This document shows positions 1-8,410 of a stretch of 64,000 nucleotides of DNA, piece after piece. The stretch covers positions 1,800,501-1,864,500 of the forward strand of contig NZ_CP029427.2 in NCBI RefSeq assembly GCF_002266465.3. Reading direction: 5' to 3'. Made by a program: the position numbers and the translations under genes. The first letter of the stretch is position 1. Each line of letters starts with the position of its first letter. The stretch is from Bradyrhizobium symbiodeficiens. GTDB taxonomy: Bacteria > Pseudomonadota > Alphaproteobacteria > Rhizobiales > Xanthobacteraceae. The notes beneath the pieces are model-generated. The model made no database searches and was not told the origin of the DNA. It saw only the letters and a program-made list of their open reading frames with translations.

Positions 1-1854
1 GCGGCATTCGTCGTGCTGACCTGCGCGACCATCCTCGGTGTCAGCGGCTGGCGCGAATGGGCCGCGCGCGACGCGGTGCTCAGGGGTGCCGAGACCGAGA
101 TGGCGAACGTGGCCCGTTCGCTGACCCAGCACGCCGAGGACAGCTTCGATCTCTTGGATTCCGGCGTCGTCGGCGTCGTGAGCCGGCTGGAGATGGACGG
201 CACCGGCCCTGCGACCATTACAAAGCTCGGCAACGTCCTGGAGGTGCGTAGGAAAGCCGTCCCGCGCATTCATGGCATCGCCGTCATCGACGACCAGGGC
301 AATTGGCTGACCTCGCCCGGCACGGTCGGCTCGACGCTCAGCGACGACGCGTTCTTCCGGTATCATCAGCTGTCCTCGAAACGCGAGCCCTATGTCGGTC
401 ATCCCGTGAAGAGCCTGCTCGAAGGCGAATGGGTGGTCACCCTGTCGCGCCGCTTCAACAAGCCGGACGGCAGCTTCGGCGGCGTGGTGCTCGCGACCAT
501 CAGTTCCAATTATCTCGCGCACTTTTACGAGCAATTCGAGATCGGCCGCAACAGCTCCGCGGCGCTGATGCACGGCGACGGATTGATCATCGCGCGCAAT
601 CCCAGCAACGACAAGTTCGTCGACCGCAGCGTGGCCGACACCGCGCTGTTCCGCGATGCCAGCCTGCAACGGCCGAGCGGCGTCTACCATTTCAAGTCGC
701 CTCTCGACGGTTCCGAACGTCTCAGCTTCTTCAAGCGCAGCAGCCGCTATCCGCTGGTCCTGTTGGCCACGTTGGACAAGGAGGAATTGCTCGCGCCCTG
801 GCGAGCCGCGGCAATCTCCCGCATGCTCTACGTCATCGCGTTGGTGATGCTGATTGCGGTCATCGGCGCTGTGCTGGTGCGGCAGATGCAGCGCGGCCAG
901 CGCATGGCCGCGGCCCTGGTCGAGAAGGAGGCGCATTTCCGCCTGCTCGCGGAAGGCTCCAGCGACATGGTGACCAGCATCGGGCTCGACGAGCGGTTGC
1001 GCTATGTCTCGCCCTCGTCCGTGCGGGTCGTCGGCTGGCGCGCAAACCAACTGATCGGCACACTTGCGCTTGCGGGCATCAATCCGGAGGATCTGCCGGA
1101 GGTCCAGGCGACCATCGATGCCATGAAGCGTGGCGACCGGGAGGAGGCTCGGTTCACCTATCGCCACTCGCACCGGCAGAACAGCGAGGTCTGGCTTGAA
1201 TCGACCATGCGGGTGACACGCAAGGACGACGGCCGCGTCGACGGCGTGGTCGCGATCACCCGCGACATCACCGAGCAAAAGAAGCTGGAAACCAGGCTCG
1301 AGACGCTTGCCATCGAGGACAGCCTCACCGGCCTTGCCAATCGCCGCCGCTTCGACGAGCGGCTGAAAGAGGAATGGGCGCGCGCCTATCGCGACCGCTC
1401 CAGCCTTGCTCTGCTGATGATCGATGTGGATCACTTCAAGGCCTATAACGACGAATACGGCCATCCCGCGGGCGATGCCTGCCTGCGTCTGGTCGCGAAG
1501 ATCATCGCGGCCGAGACGCAGCGCACCGGCGATCTGGCGGCGCGCTATGGCGGCGAGGAATTCGCCATGCTGCTGCCGAACACCGATCCCGCAGGCTGCG
1601 CCCAGGTCGGCGAACGGATCCGCAGTGCCATCCACCAAGCCGGCCTCGTTCATGCCGCCAACCCGGAGTCCGGGTGCGTCACCGCCTCGGTCGGCGGCGC
1701 GACCTGCCGGCCGGCGCTGGAGCGTACGGCGGGCGTGTCCTCGCTCGTCGAAGCTGCCGACCGGGCACTCTATGCCGCCAAGGACGCAGGCCGCGACCGG
1801 CTGATGATGTCCGGCGAACTCATGAACCTGCTGCCGAAGGCATCCGGCCAGTAG
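1..1854 (+). CDS. Membrane diguanylate cyclase, Cache-PAS-GGDEF (5' partial)
   Basis: This gene makes cyclic di-GMP from two GTP at the inner membrane in response to an extracytoplasmic signal. The reading frame is open to the window edge. The first possible start is GTG at 13, but the N-terminal membrane segment looks cut, so the true start is probably upstream. Numbering from 13, a periplasmic Cache-like sensor spans about residues 35-260, a membrane helix about 268-290, a PAS domain about 305-420 and a GGDEF domain about 435-600. The active-site loop reads RYGGEEF (GGEEF 513-517), which is a functional form. An RxxD inhibitory site (RTGD) lies exactly five residues before it, so product inhibition is expected. 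There is no EAL domain. The catalytic assignment is firm; the ligand is unknown. Confidence 0.93.
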   Translation, partial: AAFVVLTCATILGVSGWREWAARDAVLRGAETEMANVARSLTQHAEDSFDLLDSGVVGVVSRLEMDGTGPATITKLGNVLEVRRKAVPRIHGIAVIDDQGNWLTSPGTVGSTLSDDAFFRYHQLSSKREPYVGHPVKSLLEGEWVVTLSRRFNKPDGSFGGVVLATISSNYLAHFYEQFEIGRNSSAALMHGDGLIIARNPSNDKFVDRSVADTALFRDASLQRPSGVYHFKSPLDGSERLSFFKRSSRYPLVLLATLDKEELLAPWRAAAISRMLYVIALVMLIAVIGAVLVRQMQRGQRMAAALVEKEAHFRLLAEGSSDMVTSIGLDERLRYVSPSSVRVVGWRANQLIGTLALAGINPEDLPEVQATIDAMKRGDREEARFTYRHSHRQNSEVWLESTMRVTRKDDGRVDGVVAITRDITEQKKLETRLETLAIEDSLTGLANRRRFDERLKEEWARAYRDRSSLALLMIDVDHFKAYNDEYGHPAGDACLRLVAKIIAAETQRTGDLAARYGGEEFAMLLPNTDPAGCAQVGERIRSAIHQAGLVHAANPESGCVTASVGGATCRPALERTAGVSSLVEAADRALYAAKDAGRDRLMMSGELMNLLPKASGQ

Positions 1855-1859
1855 ACGGC

Positions 1860-2078
1860 TCAATAATGCGGCGGAGGTTCGTTGGCTGGCCCGGGCGCAT
1901 TGGCCTCGGCCTCCTGCAGCCGCTCGCCGAGCTCTGTGATCTTCCGCGTCAGCAGGTCGATCTGCTTCCACTGTGCGGTGATGGTCTGGTTCAACGTCTC
2001 GATCGCGTCGTCCTGATAGGCGAGGCGTGTTTCCAGCGTGTCGATGCGCTCGGCGAGCGTCCTGATCTCATTCGTCAC
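1860..2078 (-). CDS. slyX: SlyX family protein
   Basis: A 72-residue protein that is almost wholly heptad-like coiled coil, beginning [18 protein letters not shown] and ending with the Pro-rich tail PPPHY typical of SlyX. The molecular role of SlyX is not established. I chose the GTG start at 2078 because it overlaps the end of trhO by 11 bases, which indicates translational coupling in a two-gene operon. The longer open frame upstream in this phase is only the shadow of trhO. Family membership is well supported by length, composition and tail. Confidence 0.85.
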   Translation of the reverse strand: MTNEIRTLAERIDTLETRLAYQDDAIETLNQTITAQWKQIDLLTRKITELGERLQEAEANAPGPANEPPPHY

Positions 2079-2850
2079 GGCCGTGTCCCATATCCTGTTC
2101 GAGCAAGCTCCGTTCGCGCAAGCCGTGGCTGAGCGCGACGCGCTCGTCGAACACGAAGCATTCGCCGCGCCAGCGGCTTTGCGCCTCCGGCACCTCTTCC
2201 AGATATTTGAGAATGCCGCCCTTGAGGTGATAGACTTCGGCAAAGCCGCGCGCGAGCAGATGGGAGCTCGCCTTCTCGCAGCGGATGCCGCCGGTGCAAA
2301 ACATCGCGATCCTGCGGTGCTTTGCGGGATCGAGCCCGACTGCGGCAAAATCCTTGAACTGGCCAAAGCTCCTGATGCCGGGATCAACGGCGCCTTCGAA
2401 CGTTCCCATCGCCACCTCGAAGGCGTTGCGGGTGTCGAGTAGCAGTATGTCGGGCGCCGAGATCAGCGCGTTCCATTCGCGCGCATCGACATAGGTGCCG
2501 ACCTGGCGGGTCGGATCGGTGGCGGTATCGCCGAGCGTGACGATCTCCTTCTTCAGCCGCACCTTCAGCCGCCCGAACGGCATGGCTTCGGCGGCCGAGA
2601 ACTTCAATTCGAGATTGTTCAGCCTGCCACCGAACATGTCGCCGTGCGCCAGCTCATGGGCGAGGGCGTCGATCGCCTCCGCCGCCCCGGCGAGCGTGCC
2701 GTTGATGCCCTCCTGCGCCAGCAGCACGCTGCCCTTCAGCTGGAGGCCGGCGCAGAACGCACGCAGCGGCTCGCGCAGCTCGCGGTAATCCGGGAGGGCG
2801 GCGAATTGGTAGAAGGCGGCGACCTTGATGATCGAATCCGGATCAGACAT
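2068..2850 (-). CDS. trhO: tRNA uridine(34) hydroxylase, rhodanese-like TrhO/YceA
   Basis: A 260-residue member of the UPF0176/YceA family. Family members carry out O2-dependent hydroxylation of the wobble uridine in some tRNAs, the first step toward 5-(carboxy)methoxyuridine. The N-terminal part is an acylphosphatase-like fold with the family sequence [14 protein letters not shown] rhodanese domain follows at about residues 125-225, with the active loop [13 protein letters not shown] carrying the conserved cysteines. The start is ATG at 2850. It is divergent from the gamma-glutamyltransferase gene and overlaps slyX downstream. Length matches other alphaproteobacterial members, which lack the C-terminal extension of the E. 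coli protein. Confidence 0.9.
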   Translation of the reverse strand: MSDPDSIIKVAAFYQFAALPDYRELREPLRAFCAGLQLKGSVLLAQEGINGTLAGAAEAIDALAHELAHGDMFGGRLNNLELKFSAAEAMPFGRLKVRLKKEIVTLGDTATDPTRQVGTYVDAREWNALISAPDILLLDTRNAFEVAMGTFEGAVDPGIRSFGQFKDFAAVGLDPAKHRRIAMFCTGGIRCEKASSHLLARGFAEVYHLKGGILKYLEEVPEAQSRWRGECFVFDERVALSHGLRERSLLEQDMGHGRDE

Positions 2851-3048
2851 GGCCGCCCGTTTAGCAGGCTGCCGGCGCCCGGAAAACCCGCATGGCGGTC
2901 GGCCTCGAAAGGTCTATACGCCCAGCGGATGGCAGCCATTTCCCTGGTATGCCAGCATTGCCGAAGGCCGCCGGAATGTGTCATGTAACCCCGGTTTTTT
3001 CCGAGATGGCGCGCCGTCCGCGCCACGGGCCAAGAGAGCAAGAATTCG

Positions 3049-4635
3049 ATGAGAAACTTTCATTTCCCAGGCAGGTCCACGGTCCACGCCACCAACGCAA
3101 TGGTCGCGACCTCGCATCCGCAGGCCTCGCTCGCCGCGATCGAGGTGCTGCGCGAAGGGGGCACCGCGGTGGATGCGGCGGTCGCGGGCTCGGCCCTGCT
3201 CGGCGTGATCGAGCCGCAATCGACCGGCATCGGCGGCGACTGTTTCGCGTTGGTCCAGCCGCGCGGCGAGGGCAAGATCGTCGCCTACAACGGCTCGGGT
3301 CGGGCGCCGAAGGCGGCGAATGCCGACTGGTATATCGAGCGCAAGATCAACTCGGTGCCGCTGACCTCGGCGCATGCGGTCTCGATCCCCGGCGTGATCG
3401 ACGCCTTCGCGACCGTCTTGCGCGATCACGGCAAGTTCGGCTTCGACCGGCTGCTCCAGCCCGCGATCAAGGCGGCCGAGGAAGGCTACGTCGTCGCCCC
3501 CCGCATCGCCTTCGACTGGAAGAACCAGTTCGAGAAGCTGAAGGGCGGCACCAACACCGTGCGTTACCTGCTGCCGGGCGGCAAGCCGCCGGTGGCCGGC
3601 GACGTCATCCGCCAGGCCGAGCTCGGCAAGACGCTGCGTGCAATCGCCAAGGACGGCCGCGACGCCTTCTACAAGGGTGCGATCGCGGAAGACATGGTCG
3701 AGACCCTCAGGGGCATCGGCGGCCTGCACACGCTCGACGATTTCGCCGCGCACACCACCGAGACGACGACGCCGATCGGCACCATGTACAAGGGTTACGA
3801 CGTCTGGCAGTGCCCGCCGAACGGACCCGGCCTCACCATGTTGCTGATGCTGAACATCCTGTCGCGGTTCGACCTGACGAAATACGCCCCTCTCAGCGTC
3901 GAGCGTTTCCATCTCGAAGCCGAGGCCGCGCGCATCGCCTACATGCACCGCGAGCTGCACGTTGCCGATCCCGACCACATGCAGGTTGAGGTCGCCAAGA
4001 TCCTCGCCAAGGAATTCTGCGACGAGCACATCGCCAAGATCCGCATGGACGGCATGCTCGACCTGCCGAACGTCGCACCGCCGATGAATCCGTCGACGAT
4101 CTACATCACTGTCGTGGACAAGGACCGCAACGTCTGCTCGTTCATCAACTCGATCGCGCATTCCTTCGGCTCGGCGATCGTCTCGAACAAGACCGGCGTC
4201 CTGTTCCAGAACCGGGCCGGTGGCTTCCGGATCCAGCCGGGCCACCCCAACTGCATCGCCGGCGGCAAGCGGCCGCTGCACACGATCATGCCGAGCCTGC
4301 TCACCAAGGGTGGCCGCTCGGTGATGCCGTTCGCGGTGATGGGCGGACAGTACCAGCCGGTCGGCCAGACCCGCGTCGTGACCAACATCCTCGACTATGG
4401 CTGCGACGTGCAGGAGGCGATCGACATGCCGCGCGGCCTGCACTACGAGGGTCAGTATCAGCTCGAGGACAGCGTGCCGGCTGCGATCGTCGATGGCTTG
4501 AAGAAGCTCGGCCACAAGACCACCAGCGTGGTCGGCCCGCTCGGCGGCGCGCAGGCGATCTGGATCGACTGGGACAAGGGCACGCTCACCGGCGGCTCCG
4601 ATCCGCGCAAGGACGGCTGCGCGCTCGGCTATTGA
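3049..4635 (+). CDS. Gamma-glutamyltransferase family protein
   Basis: A 528-residue Ntn-hydrolase of the gamma-glutamyltranspeptidase family, which cleaves gamma-glutamyl bonds as in glutathione after self-processing. The large-subunit signature (ATNAMVATSHPQAS, GGTAVDAAVA, GIGGDCF) is clear. The presumed autoprocessing and nucleophilic threonine is T350 in the segment NPSTIYITVVDKD, which aligns with the TTH-SVVDKDGN region of classical enzymes. The second residue of that motif is changed, so this is a GGT-like subfamily rather than a textbook Ggt. The C-terminus keeps GGAQAIWIDWDKGTLTGGSDPRKDG. There is no signal peptide, unlike periplasmic E. coli Ggt, so a cytoplasmic location is likely. 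The substrate cannot be read from sequence. Confidence 0.85.
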   Translation: MRNFHFPGRSTVHATNAMVATSHPQASLAAIEVLREGGTAVDAAVAGSALLGVIEPQSTGIGGDCFALVQPRGEGKIVAYNGSGRAPKAANADWYIERKINSVPLTSAHAVSIPGVIDAFATVLRDHGKFGFDRLLQPAIKAAEEGYVVAPRIAFDWKNQFEKLKGGTNTVRYLLPGGKPPVAGDVIRQAELGKTLRAIAKDGRDAFYKGAIAEDMVETLRGIGGLHTLDDFAAHTTETTTPIGTMYKGYDVWQCPPNGPGLTMLLMLNILSRFDLTKYAPLSVERFHLEAEAARIAYMHRELHVADPDHMQVEVAKILAKEFCDEHIAKIRMDGMLDLPNVAPPMNPSTIYITVVDKDRNVCSFINSIAHSFGSAIVSNKTGVLFQNRAGGFRIQPGHPNCIAGGKRPLHTIMPSLLTKGGRSVMPFAVMGGQYQPVGQTRVVTNILDYGCDVQEAIDMPRGLHYEGQYQLEDSVPAAIVDGLKKLGHKTTSVVGPLGGAQAIWIDWDKGTLTGGSDPRKDGCALGY

Positions 4636-4681
4636 GCGGAGGCTCCAGCGGGGCTGGAAACGACCACCGCATTGCGCTAGA

Positions 4682-4706
4682 CACCTTCCGCCTCAAACGG
4701 AAGGTG
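4682..4706 (+). promoter_or_regulatory. Perfect hairpin enclosing the FKBP ribosome-binding site
   Basis: CACCTTCCG (4682-4690) and CGGAAGGTG (4698-4706) form a perfect 9-bp stem with a 7-base loop. The 3' arm contains GGAAGG, the only good Shine-Dalgarno for the FKBP gene, six bases before its ATG at 4711. No run of T follows, so it does not look like an intrinsic terminator for the upstream gene. The likely effect is masking of the ribosome-binding site in mRNA. Confidence 0.6.
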
Positions 4707-4710
4707 CCTT

Positions 4711-5175
4711 ATGCAGCGTTTCCAGCGCGCACTCCTCACCCTGATGTCGGCACTCGCGATCACGGTGATCGCAGGCGTGTCGCATTTCGTTTCCACCACG
4801 GCCTCGGCCCAGACCGCAGGAAAGACCATGACCACAGCTTCAGGCTTGCAGATCATCGATTCCACCGTCGGCACCGGCGCCTCGCCGCAGCCCGGCCAGA
4901 TCTGCGTGATGCACTATACCGGCTGGCTCTATGAGAACGGCCAGAAGGGCAAGAAATTCGATAGCTCCGTCGATCGCAAGGAACCGTTCGAATTCCCGAT
5001 CGGCAAGGGCCGTGTCATCGCCGGCTGGGACGAGGGCGTCGCCTCGATGAAAGTCGGCGGCAAGCGCACGCTCATCATCCCGCCGCAGCTCGGTTATGGT
5101 GCCCGCGGCGCCGGCGGCGTGATCCCGCCAAACGCGACGCTGATGTTCGACGTGGAATTGCTTGGGGTGAAGTGA
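4711..5175 (+). CDS. Exported FKBP-type peptidyl-prolyl cis-trans isomerase
   Basis: A 154-residue protein with a cleavable signal peptide (hydrophobic core about residues 7-25, cleavage after ASA near 33) followed by one complete FKBP domain. It is expected to isomerise Xaa-Pro bonds and assist folding in the periplasm. Family signatures are visible: CVMHYTGWLYENGQKGKKFDSS, PFEFPIGKGRVIAGWDEGV, GGKRTLIIPPQLGYG and the C-terminal VIPPNATLMFDVELLGV. The drug-pocket residues Y, F, D, V, I and W are all present, so it should be active. The ATG at 4711 is preceded by GGAAGG held inside a hairpin. It is 75 bases downstream of the gamma-glutamyltransferase gene. Confidence 0.92.
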   Translation: MQRFQRALLTLMSALAITVIAGVSHFVSTTASAQTAGKTMTTASGLQIIDSTVGTGASPQPGQICVMHYTGWLYENGQKGKKFDSSVDRKEPFEFPIGKGRVIAGWDEGVASMKVGGKRTLIIPPQLGYGARGAGGVIPPNATLMFDVELLGVK

Positions 5176-5214
5176 CGCGTAGCGGCCAGGCCGGAGAGAG
5201 CAAGACAAACAAAA

Positions 5215-5242
5215 AGACCGGCCTCTCGGCCGGTCTTCTCGC
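5215..5242 (-). terminator. Intrinsic terminator between convergent FKBP and CsbD genes
   Basis: AGACCGGCC (5215-5223) and GGCCGGTCT (5228-5236) form a 9-bp stem with a TCTC loop. Read on the minus strand, the stem is followed by TTTTTGTTTG, so it terminates the CsbD gene well. On the plus strand it is followed by TCTCGCTTTC and may end FKBP transcripts less efficiently. Confidence 0.75.
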
Positions 5243-5258
5243 TTTCAGATGCCGCGCG

Positions 5259-5477
5259 TCATTCCGTCGCGCGCTTGGCCCCCGCCGCTGCGCGATCAAT
5301 CGCGTCCTTTGCGGCGTCCTTGGCATCGCCCATGGCCTGCTGGCCCTTGCCCTTCACTTCCTGAATCACGCCTTCGCCCTTCAGGCGGTCGGAACCGGTG
5401 GCTTCACCGATGCCCTGCTTGGCCTTGCCGATCGCCTCGTTGGCGTTACCCTTGATCTTGTCGGTCGTGCTACCCAT
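5259..5477 (-). CDS. CsbD family stress-response protein
   Basis: A 72-residue, highly charged protein beginning [20 protein letters not shown], which is the CsbD signature. The rest is Lys/Ala/Gly-rich with another KGEG segment and a helical KDAAKDAI tail. CsbD proteins are general-stress proteins of unknown biochemical role. The start is the ATG at 5477, preceded by AAGGAGAG at ideal distance. The open frame upstream to 5600 is not coding. It converges with FKBP and shares the hairpin terminator. Confidence 0.88.
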   Translation of the reverse strand: MGSTTDKIKGNANEAIGKAKQGIGEATGSDRLKGEGVIQEVKGKGQQAMGDAKDAAKDAIDRAAAGAKRATE

Positions 5478-5605
5478 GAAACTCTCCTTCCATTTTTCTC
5501 GCATGGACAACGTCCCGCAGCTACGAGGGTTCCAATTTTGGTATGGCTCGCCAGCGCGGCTTCGGGTTAGGTTGCCGCGCACGGAACCAACAGAAAGCAA
5601 GTCCC

Positions 5606-6118
5606 ATGACCGGCCATGACCATTCGCATTCCCACCATGACCACGATCACGACGATCGCTGGAAACATGACGGCGTGCGCGTCATTCCCGGCAACCAGCT
5701 CGATACCAACGTGCCGTCGACGGCAGGCATGGACCGCGCGGCCGCGATCAATTTTGCGCGCGTCGGCGCCCAGAAATTGTGGGCCGGCACCGTCAGCATC
5801 AAGCCGGACGCCAAGACCGGCGCGCATCACCACGGCCATCTCGAAAGCGTCATCTATGTCGTGAAGGGCAAGGCGCGGATGCGCTGGGGCGAGAGCCTGC
5901 AATTCACCGCGGAAGCCGGCCCCGGCGATTTCATCTTCGTCCCGCCTTACGTGCCGCATCAGGAGATCAACGCCAGTCCAGACGAGGTGCTGGAATGCGT
6001 GCTGGTGCGCAGCGACGGCGAGGCGGTGGCGATCAACCTCGACATCGAGCCGGTCGAGAAGCCCGAGACCGTGCTGTGGATCGATCCCGTCCACCGGGAT
6101 CCGAACGAGAAGAAGTAA
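5606..6118 (+). CDS. Cupin-domain protein with His/Asp-rich N-terminus
   Basis: A 170-residue single-domain cupin. Cupin motif 1 is visible around [19 protein letters not shown] and motif 2 around [16 protein letters not shown], giving the usual His/Glu/His metal ligands. The first 16 residues after Met are a His/Asp cluster ([15 protein letters not shown]), which is not part of the fold and could bind a metal ion. I chose the ATG at 5606 because the His-rich segment starts there and the upstream frame has no cupin character. The substrate or reaction cannot be assigned. It is divergent from the CsbD gene. Confidence 0.8.
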   Translation: MTGHDHSHSHHDHDHDDRWKHDGVRVIPGNQLDTNVPSTAGMDRAAAINFARVGAQKLWAGTVSIKPDAKTGAHHHGHLESVIYVVKGKARMRWGESLQFTAEAGPGDFIFVPPYVPHQEINASPDEVLECVLVRSDGEAVAINLDIEPVEKPETVLWIDPVHRDPNEKK

Positions 6119-6126
6119 GACCTGAC

Positions 6127-6169
6127 GGTCGCCCGCCGGTTCTGTTGGGCAGAACCGGGCGGGGTGACC
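6127..6169. repeat. Long imperfect hairpin after the cupin gene
   Basis: GGTC near 6127 pairs with GACC near 6169, and CCGGTTCTG (6136-6144) with CAGAACCGG (6150-6158), giving a long stem with one bulge. It begins nine bases after the cupin stop. There is no T-run, so it is at best a weak terminator or an mRNA 3'-end stabiliser. Confidence 0.45.
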
Positions 6170-6247
6170 TCGAAAAATATCCGGACGCGGTGTCGGGTGG
6201 CCGTCGGCCTATCCGTCCTTGGGCAGAACCCGCCCAAGGAGCTTCCG

Positions 6248-6676
6248 ATGCCCAGGATGATTTTTCTCAATCTGCCGGTGACCGATCTCAAGCGTGCGAC
6301 CGCCTTTTATGAAGCGGTCGGCGCGACCCGGAACCCGCAATTCAGCGACGACACGGCGTGCTGCATGGTCTTTTCCGAGGCCATCTACGTGATGCTGACG
6401 ACCCACGACAAATTCCGTCAGTTCACGCCGAAGCCCATCTCCGATGCAAAGACCTCGAACCAGGCGCTGTTCTGCCTGTCCGCCGACACCCGCAACGAGG
6501 TCGACGCGATCGTCGGCAAGGCCGAGGCGGCGGGCGGGATGGCCGATCCCAGTCCGAAGGACGAATACAGCTTCATGTACGGCCGCAGCTTCGAAGATCC
6601 GGACGGCCATATGTGGGGTGTGAACTGGATGGACATGGCGGCTGTCCCTCCGCAGCCCGCCACGGCAAATGCCTGA
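6248..6676 (+). CDS. VOC (glyoxalase/extradiol-type) family protein
   Basis: A 142-residue vicinal-oxygen-chelate fold protein. It begins PRMIFLNLPVTDLKRATAFYEAVGA, the usual first beta-alpha-beta unit, and has the C-terminal half-module with FEDPDGHMWGVNWMD, where the metal-ligand Glu or His is normally found. Members include glyoxalases, dioxygenases and resistance proteins, so the substrate stays open. The start at 6248 is preceded by AAGGAG. It sits just before a second, distantly related VOC gene and may be co-transcribed with it. Confidence 0.8.
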   Translation: MPRMIFLNLPVTDLKRATAFYEAVGATRNPQFSDDTACCMVFSEAIYVMLTTHDKFRQFTPKPISDAKTSNQALFCLSADTRNEVDAIVGKAEAAGGMADPSPKDEYSFMYGRSFEDPDGHMWGVNWMDMAAVPPQPATANA

Positions 6677-6716
6677 TCAGCTCATTTGAACGCTAAACCT
6701 GGGAGGAGCATTCAAG

Positions 6717-7205
6717 ATGTCCAAGGTCGTACCCTGCATGTGGTTCAACGGCGATGCCGAGGAAGCCGCGAAGTTCTATGTCTCGCTGGTGCCGAATTCG
6801 GCGATCACGCACGTTCAGCGCAACGTATCGGATGGCCCCTCCGGCAAGGAGGGCTCCGTGCTCGTGGTCGAGTTCACGGTCGCCGGTCAGCCGCTGGTCG
6901 CGCTCAACGGCGGCATGAAGATGGAGTACACCCACGCCATCTCGTTGATGATCCATTGCGATGACCAGGCCCAGGTCGATAGCGTCTGGAATGCCTTCCT
7001 GGCCGATGGCGGCAAGGAGGAACAGTGCGGCTGGCTCAGGGATCGCTGGGGCGTGGCCTGGCAGGTGGTGCCGAAAGTGATGTTCGAGTTCCTGTCGAGC
7101 CCGGACAAGGCAGCGGCGGCGCGCGCGGTGCAGGCCATGATGAAGATGGTGAAGCTGGATGTCGACGTGCTACGCCGCGCGTTCGAGGGCAAGTCGGCAG
7201 CGTGA
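6717..7205 (+). CDS. VOC/PhnB-like family protein
   Basis: A 162-residue protein of the PhnB-like/3-demethylubiquinone-methyltransferase-domain branch of the VOC superfamily. Typical features are VPCMWFNGDAEEAAKFYVSL at the N-terminus, the central LNGGMKMEYTHAISLMIHCDDQ and GWLRDRWGVAWQVVPK in the second half. Despite the old domain name there is no methyltransferase fold and no SAM motif. Function is unknown. The ATG follows GGAGG and it lies 40 bases after the preceding VOC gene, so a two-gene unit is plausible. Confidence 0.8.
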   Translation: MSKVVPCMWFNGDAEEAAKFYVSLVPNSAITHVQRNVSDGPSGKEGSVLVVEFTVAGQPLVALNGGMKMEYTHAISLMIHCDDQAQVDSVWNAFLADGGKEEQCGWLRDRWGVAWQVVPKVMFEFLSSPDKAAAARAVQAMMKMVKLDVDVLRRAFEGKSAA

Positions 7206-7221
7206 CGGCGACACAGGTCCC

Positions 7222-7311
7222 GTAGGGTGGGCAAAGGCGCTCTTGCGCCGTGCCCACCATCCGTATCCGGTTGAGAAAGGTGGTGGGCACGCTCCGCTTT
7301 GCCCACCCTAC
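7222..7311. repeat. Nested palindromic intergenic repeat
   Basis: The outer arms GTAGGGTGGGCAAAG (7222-7236) and CTTTGCCCACCCTAC (7297-7311) are perfect inverted repeats. An inner pair, GTGCCCACCA (7250-7259) and TGGTGGGCAC (7281-7290), is nested inside. It lies between two convergent genes. This is a REP-like non-coding element, and it may also act as a shared transcription stop. Confidence 0.8.
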
Positions 7312-7328
7312 AAGATCCGTGCGAGCCG

Positions 7329-8408
7329 CTAATAATTAATCCGCAGCCCGATGCCGCCGTGGATGGTAGTGCCGACGGGCTGCGGGCCGAGCGTGCCGTT
7401 GGCGAAGAGGTCCACGATCCAGCCCTTCTGCACGCGGAAGCCGAGCCGGCCGCCATATTCGAACCAGCCCTGGTTGCCCATGGTCGGCACCACCGTGCCG
7501 TCGCCGGTCACGGTGGCGACGATGCCGCTATGGCTCGCAAACGACTGCACCCAGCCGCCATTGATGTTGGTCTCGATGTTGCTGCCGAAGAGGTGTGTCC
7601 ACTGGCCGCCGATCTTGACCAGGCTGGTGCGGTCGGTACCGCTCGCGATGCTGGCATCGAATGGATTGAAAGCCACCGCGCTGTCGGTGTAGCCCGACAC
7701 GCGTTGCCAGAGCTGCCAGACTTCGATCGAGGCGGCGACCTCGTCGCGTGGCGAGAGGCGACTGATCCAGCCGGCGCGGCCGTAGACGGCGTAGTTCGAG
7801 GCGTTGGTCGAACTGGTCACGCTCACCGGGCCGAGACTGGTATCGTAGCTGCGCGTGTAGCGGGCCTTCTCCCACGGCGTCAGGATCGTGCCGACGTCGA
7901 AGAACGGGCGTGACGAGCCCCAGTCGGTGAAGTCGTAACGCAGCGCGAAGGCGCCGATCGGCGCGCTCGTGATCTTGTAGCCACCCTCGTTGTATTGCGT
8001 GTAGGCGATGCCGGCGAGCAGCGACAGATTGTTGGTCAGCGCCTTGCGGCCATGGATGCCGGCGGAGAACGAGCCCGCCGAGCCGAACGCACTGACGCAG
8101 TCGCCGCAATTGACCTGCTCGTTGACGCCGAGCAGCACCGTGCCGAGCACGCGGTTGGTGATCATCTGGTTGAAGCGCTGATTGGCGAGGCCGCCGATCG
8201 AATTGCCGCTGGAATCGGCGCCGGTCGGTGTCGGGCTGGGCGACGGATAGGGGTTTGGCGTGGGCGACGGAGAAGGCGAGGGGCTGGGGGAGGGGGAGGG
8301 CGAGGGCGATTGAGCGGCGGCCGAACCGATGCCAAGCGCGGCCGAGCACAATGCAACAGCCAGAAGGAGCGCGGCCCGTCTCACGAACTGTCTTGCCAGG
8401 TTTCGCAT
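7329..8408 (-). CDS. Outer-membrane beta-barrel (autotransporter-like) protein with Ser-Pro linker
   Basis: A 359-residue exported protein. A signal peptide is clear (Arg-rich start, then ALLLAVALCSAALGIGSAAA, cleavage near 33). It is followed by about 28 residues of alternating Ser-Pro and Thr-Pro, then a short stretch with the pair NCGDC, then about 260 residues of alternating amphipathic strands ending in IGLRINY. A C-terminal aromatic residue is the usual barrel-assembly signal. The barrel resembles autotransporter beta-domains, but there is almost no passenger. The start at 8408 lies two bases after the FecR-domain gene, so the two are one operon. The long frame that runs upstream past 8408 is a shadow of that gene. 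Confidence 0.8.
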   Translation of the reverse strand: MRNLARQFVRRAALLLAVALCSAALGIGSAAAQSPSPSPSPSPSPSPSPTPNPYPSPSPTPTGADSSGNSIGGLANQRFNQMITNRVLGTVLLGVNEQVNCGDCVSAFGSAGSFSAGIHGRKALTNNLSLLAGIAYTQYNEGGYKITSAPIGAFALRYDFTDWGSSRPFFDVGTILTPWEKARYTRSYDTSLGPVSVTSSTNASNYAVYGRAGWISRLSPRDEVAASIEVWQLWQRVSGYTDSAVAFNPFDASIASGTDRTSLVKIGGQWTHLFGSNIETNINGGWVQSFASHSGIVATVTGDGTVVPTMGNQGWFEYGGRLGFRVQKGWIVDLFANGTLGPQPVGTTIHGGIGLRINY

Positions 8409-8410
8409 CG

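Noticed and set aside
2914..4515. 533-codon minus-strand frame opposite the gamma-glutamyltransferase gene
   Set aside because: No domain or signal; Arg/Asp/Val-rich composition typical of an antisense shadow.
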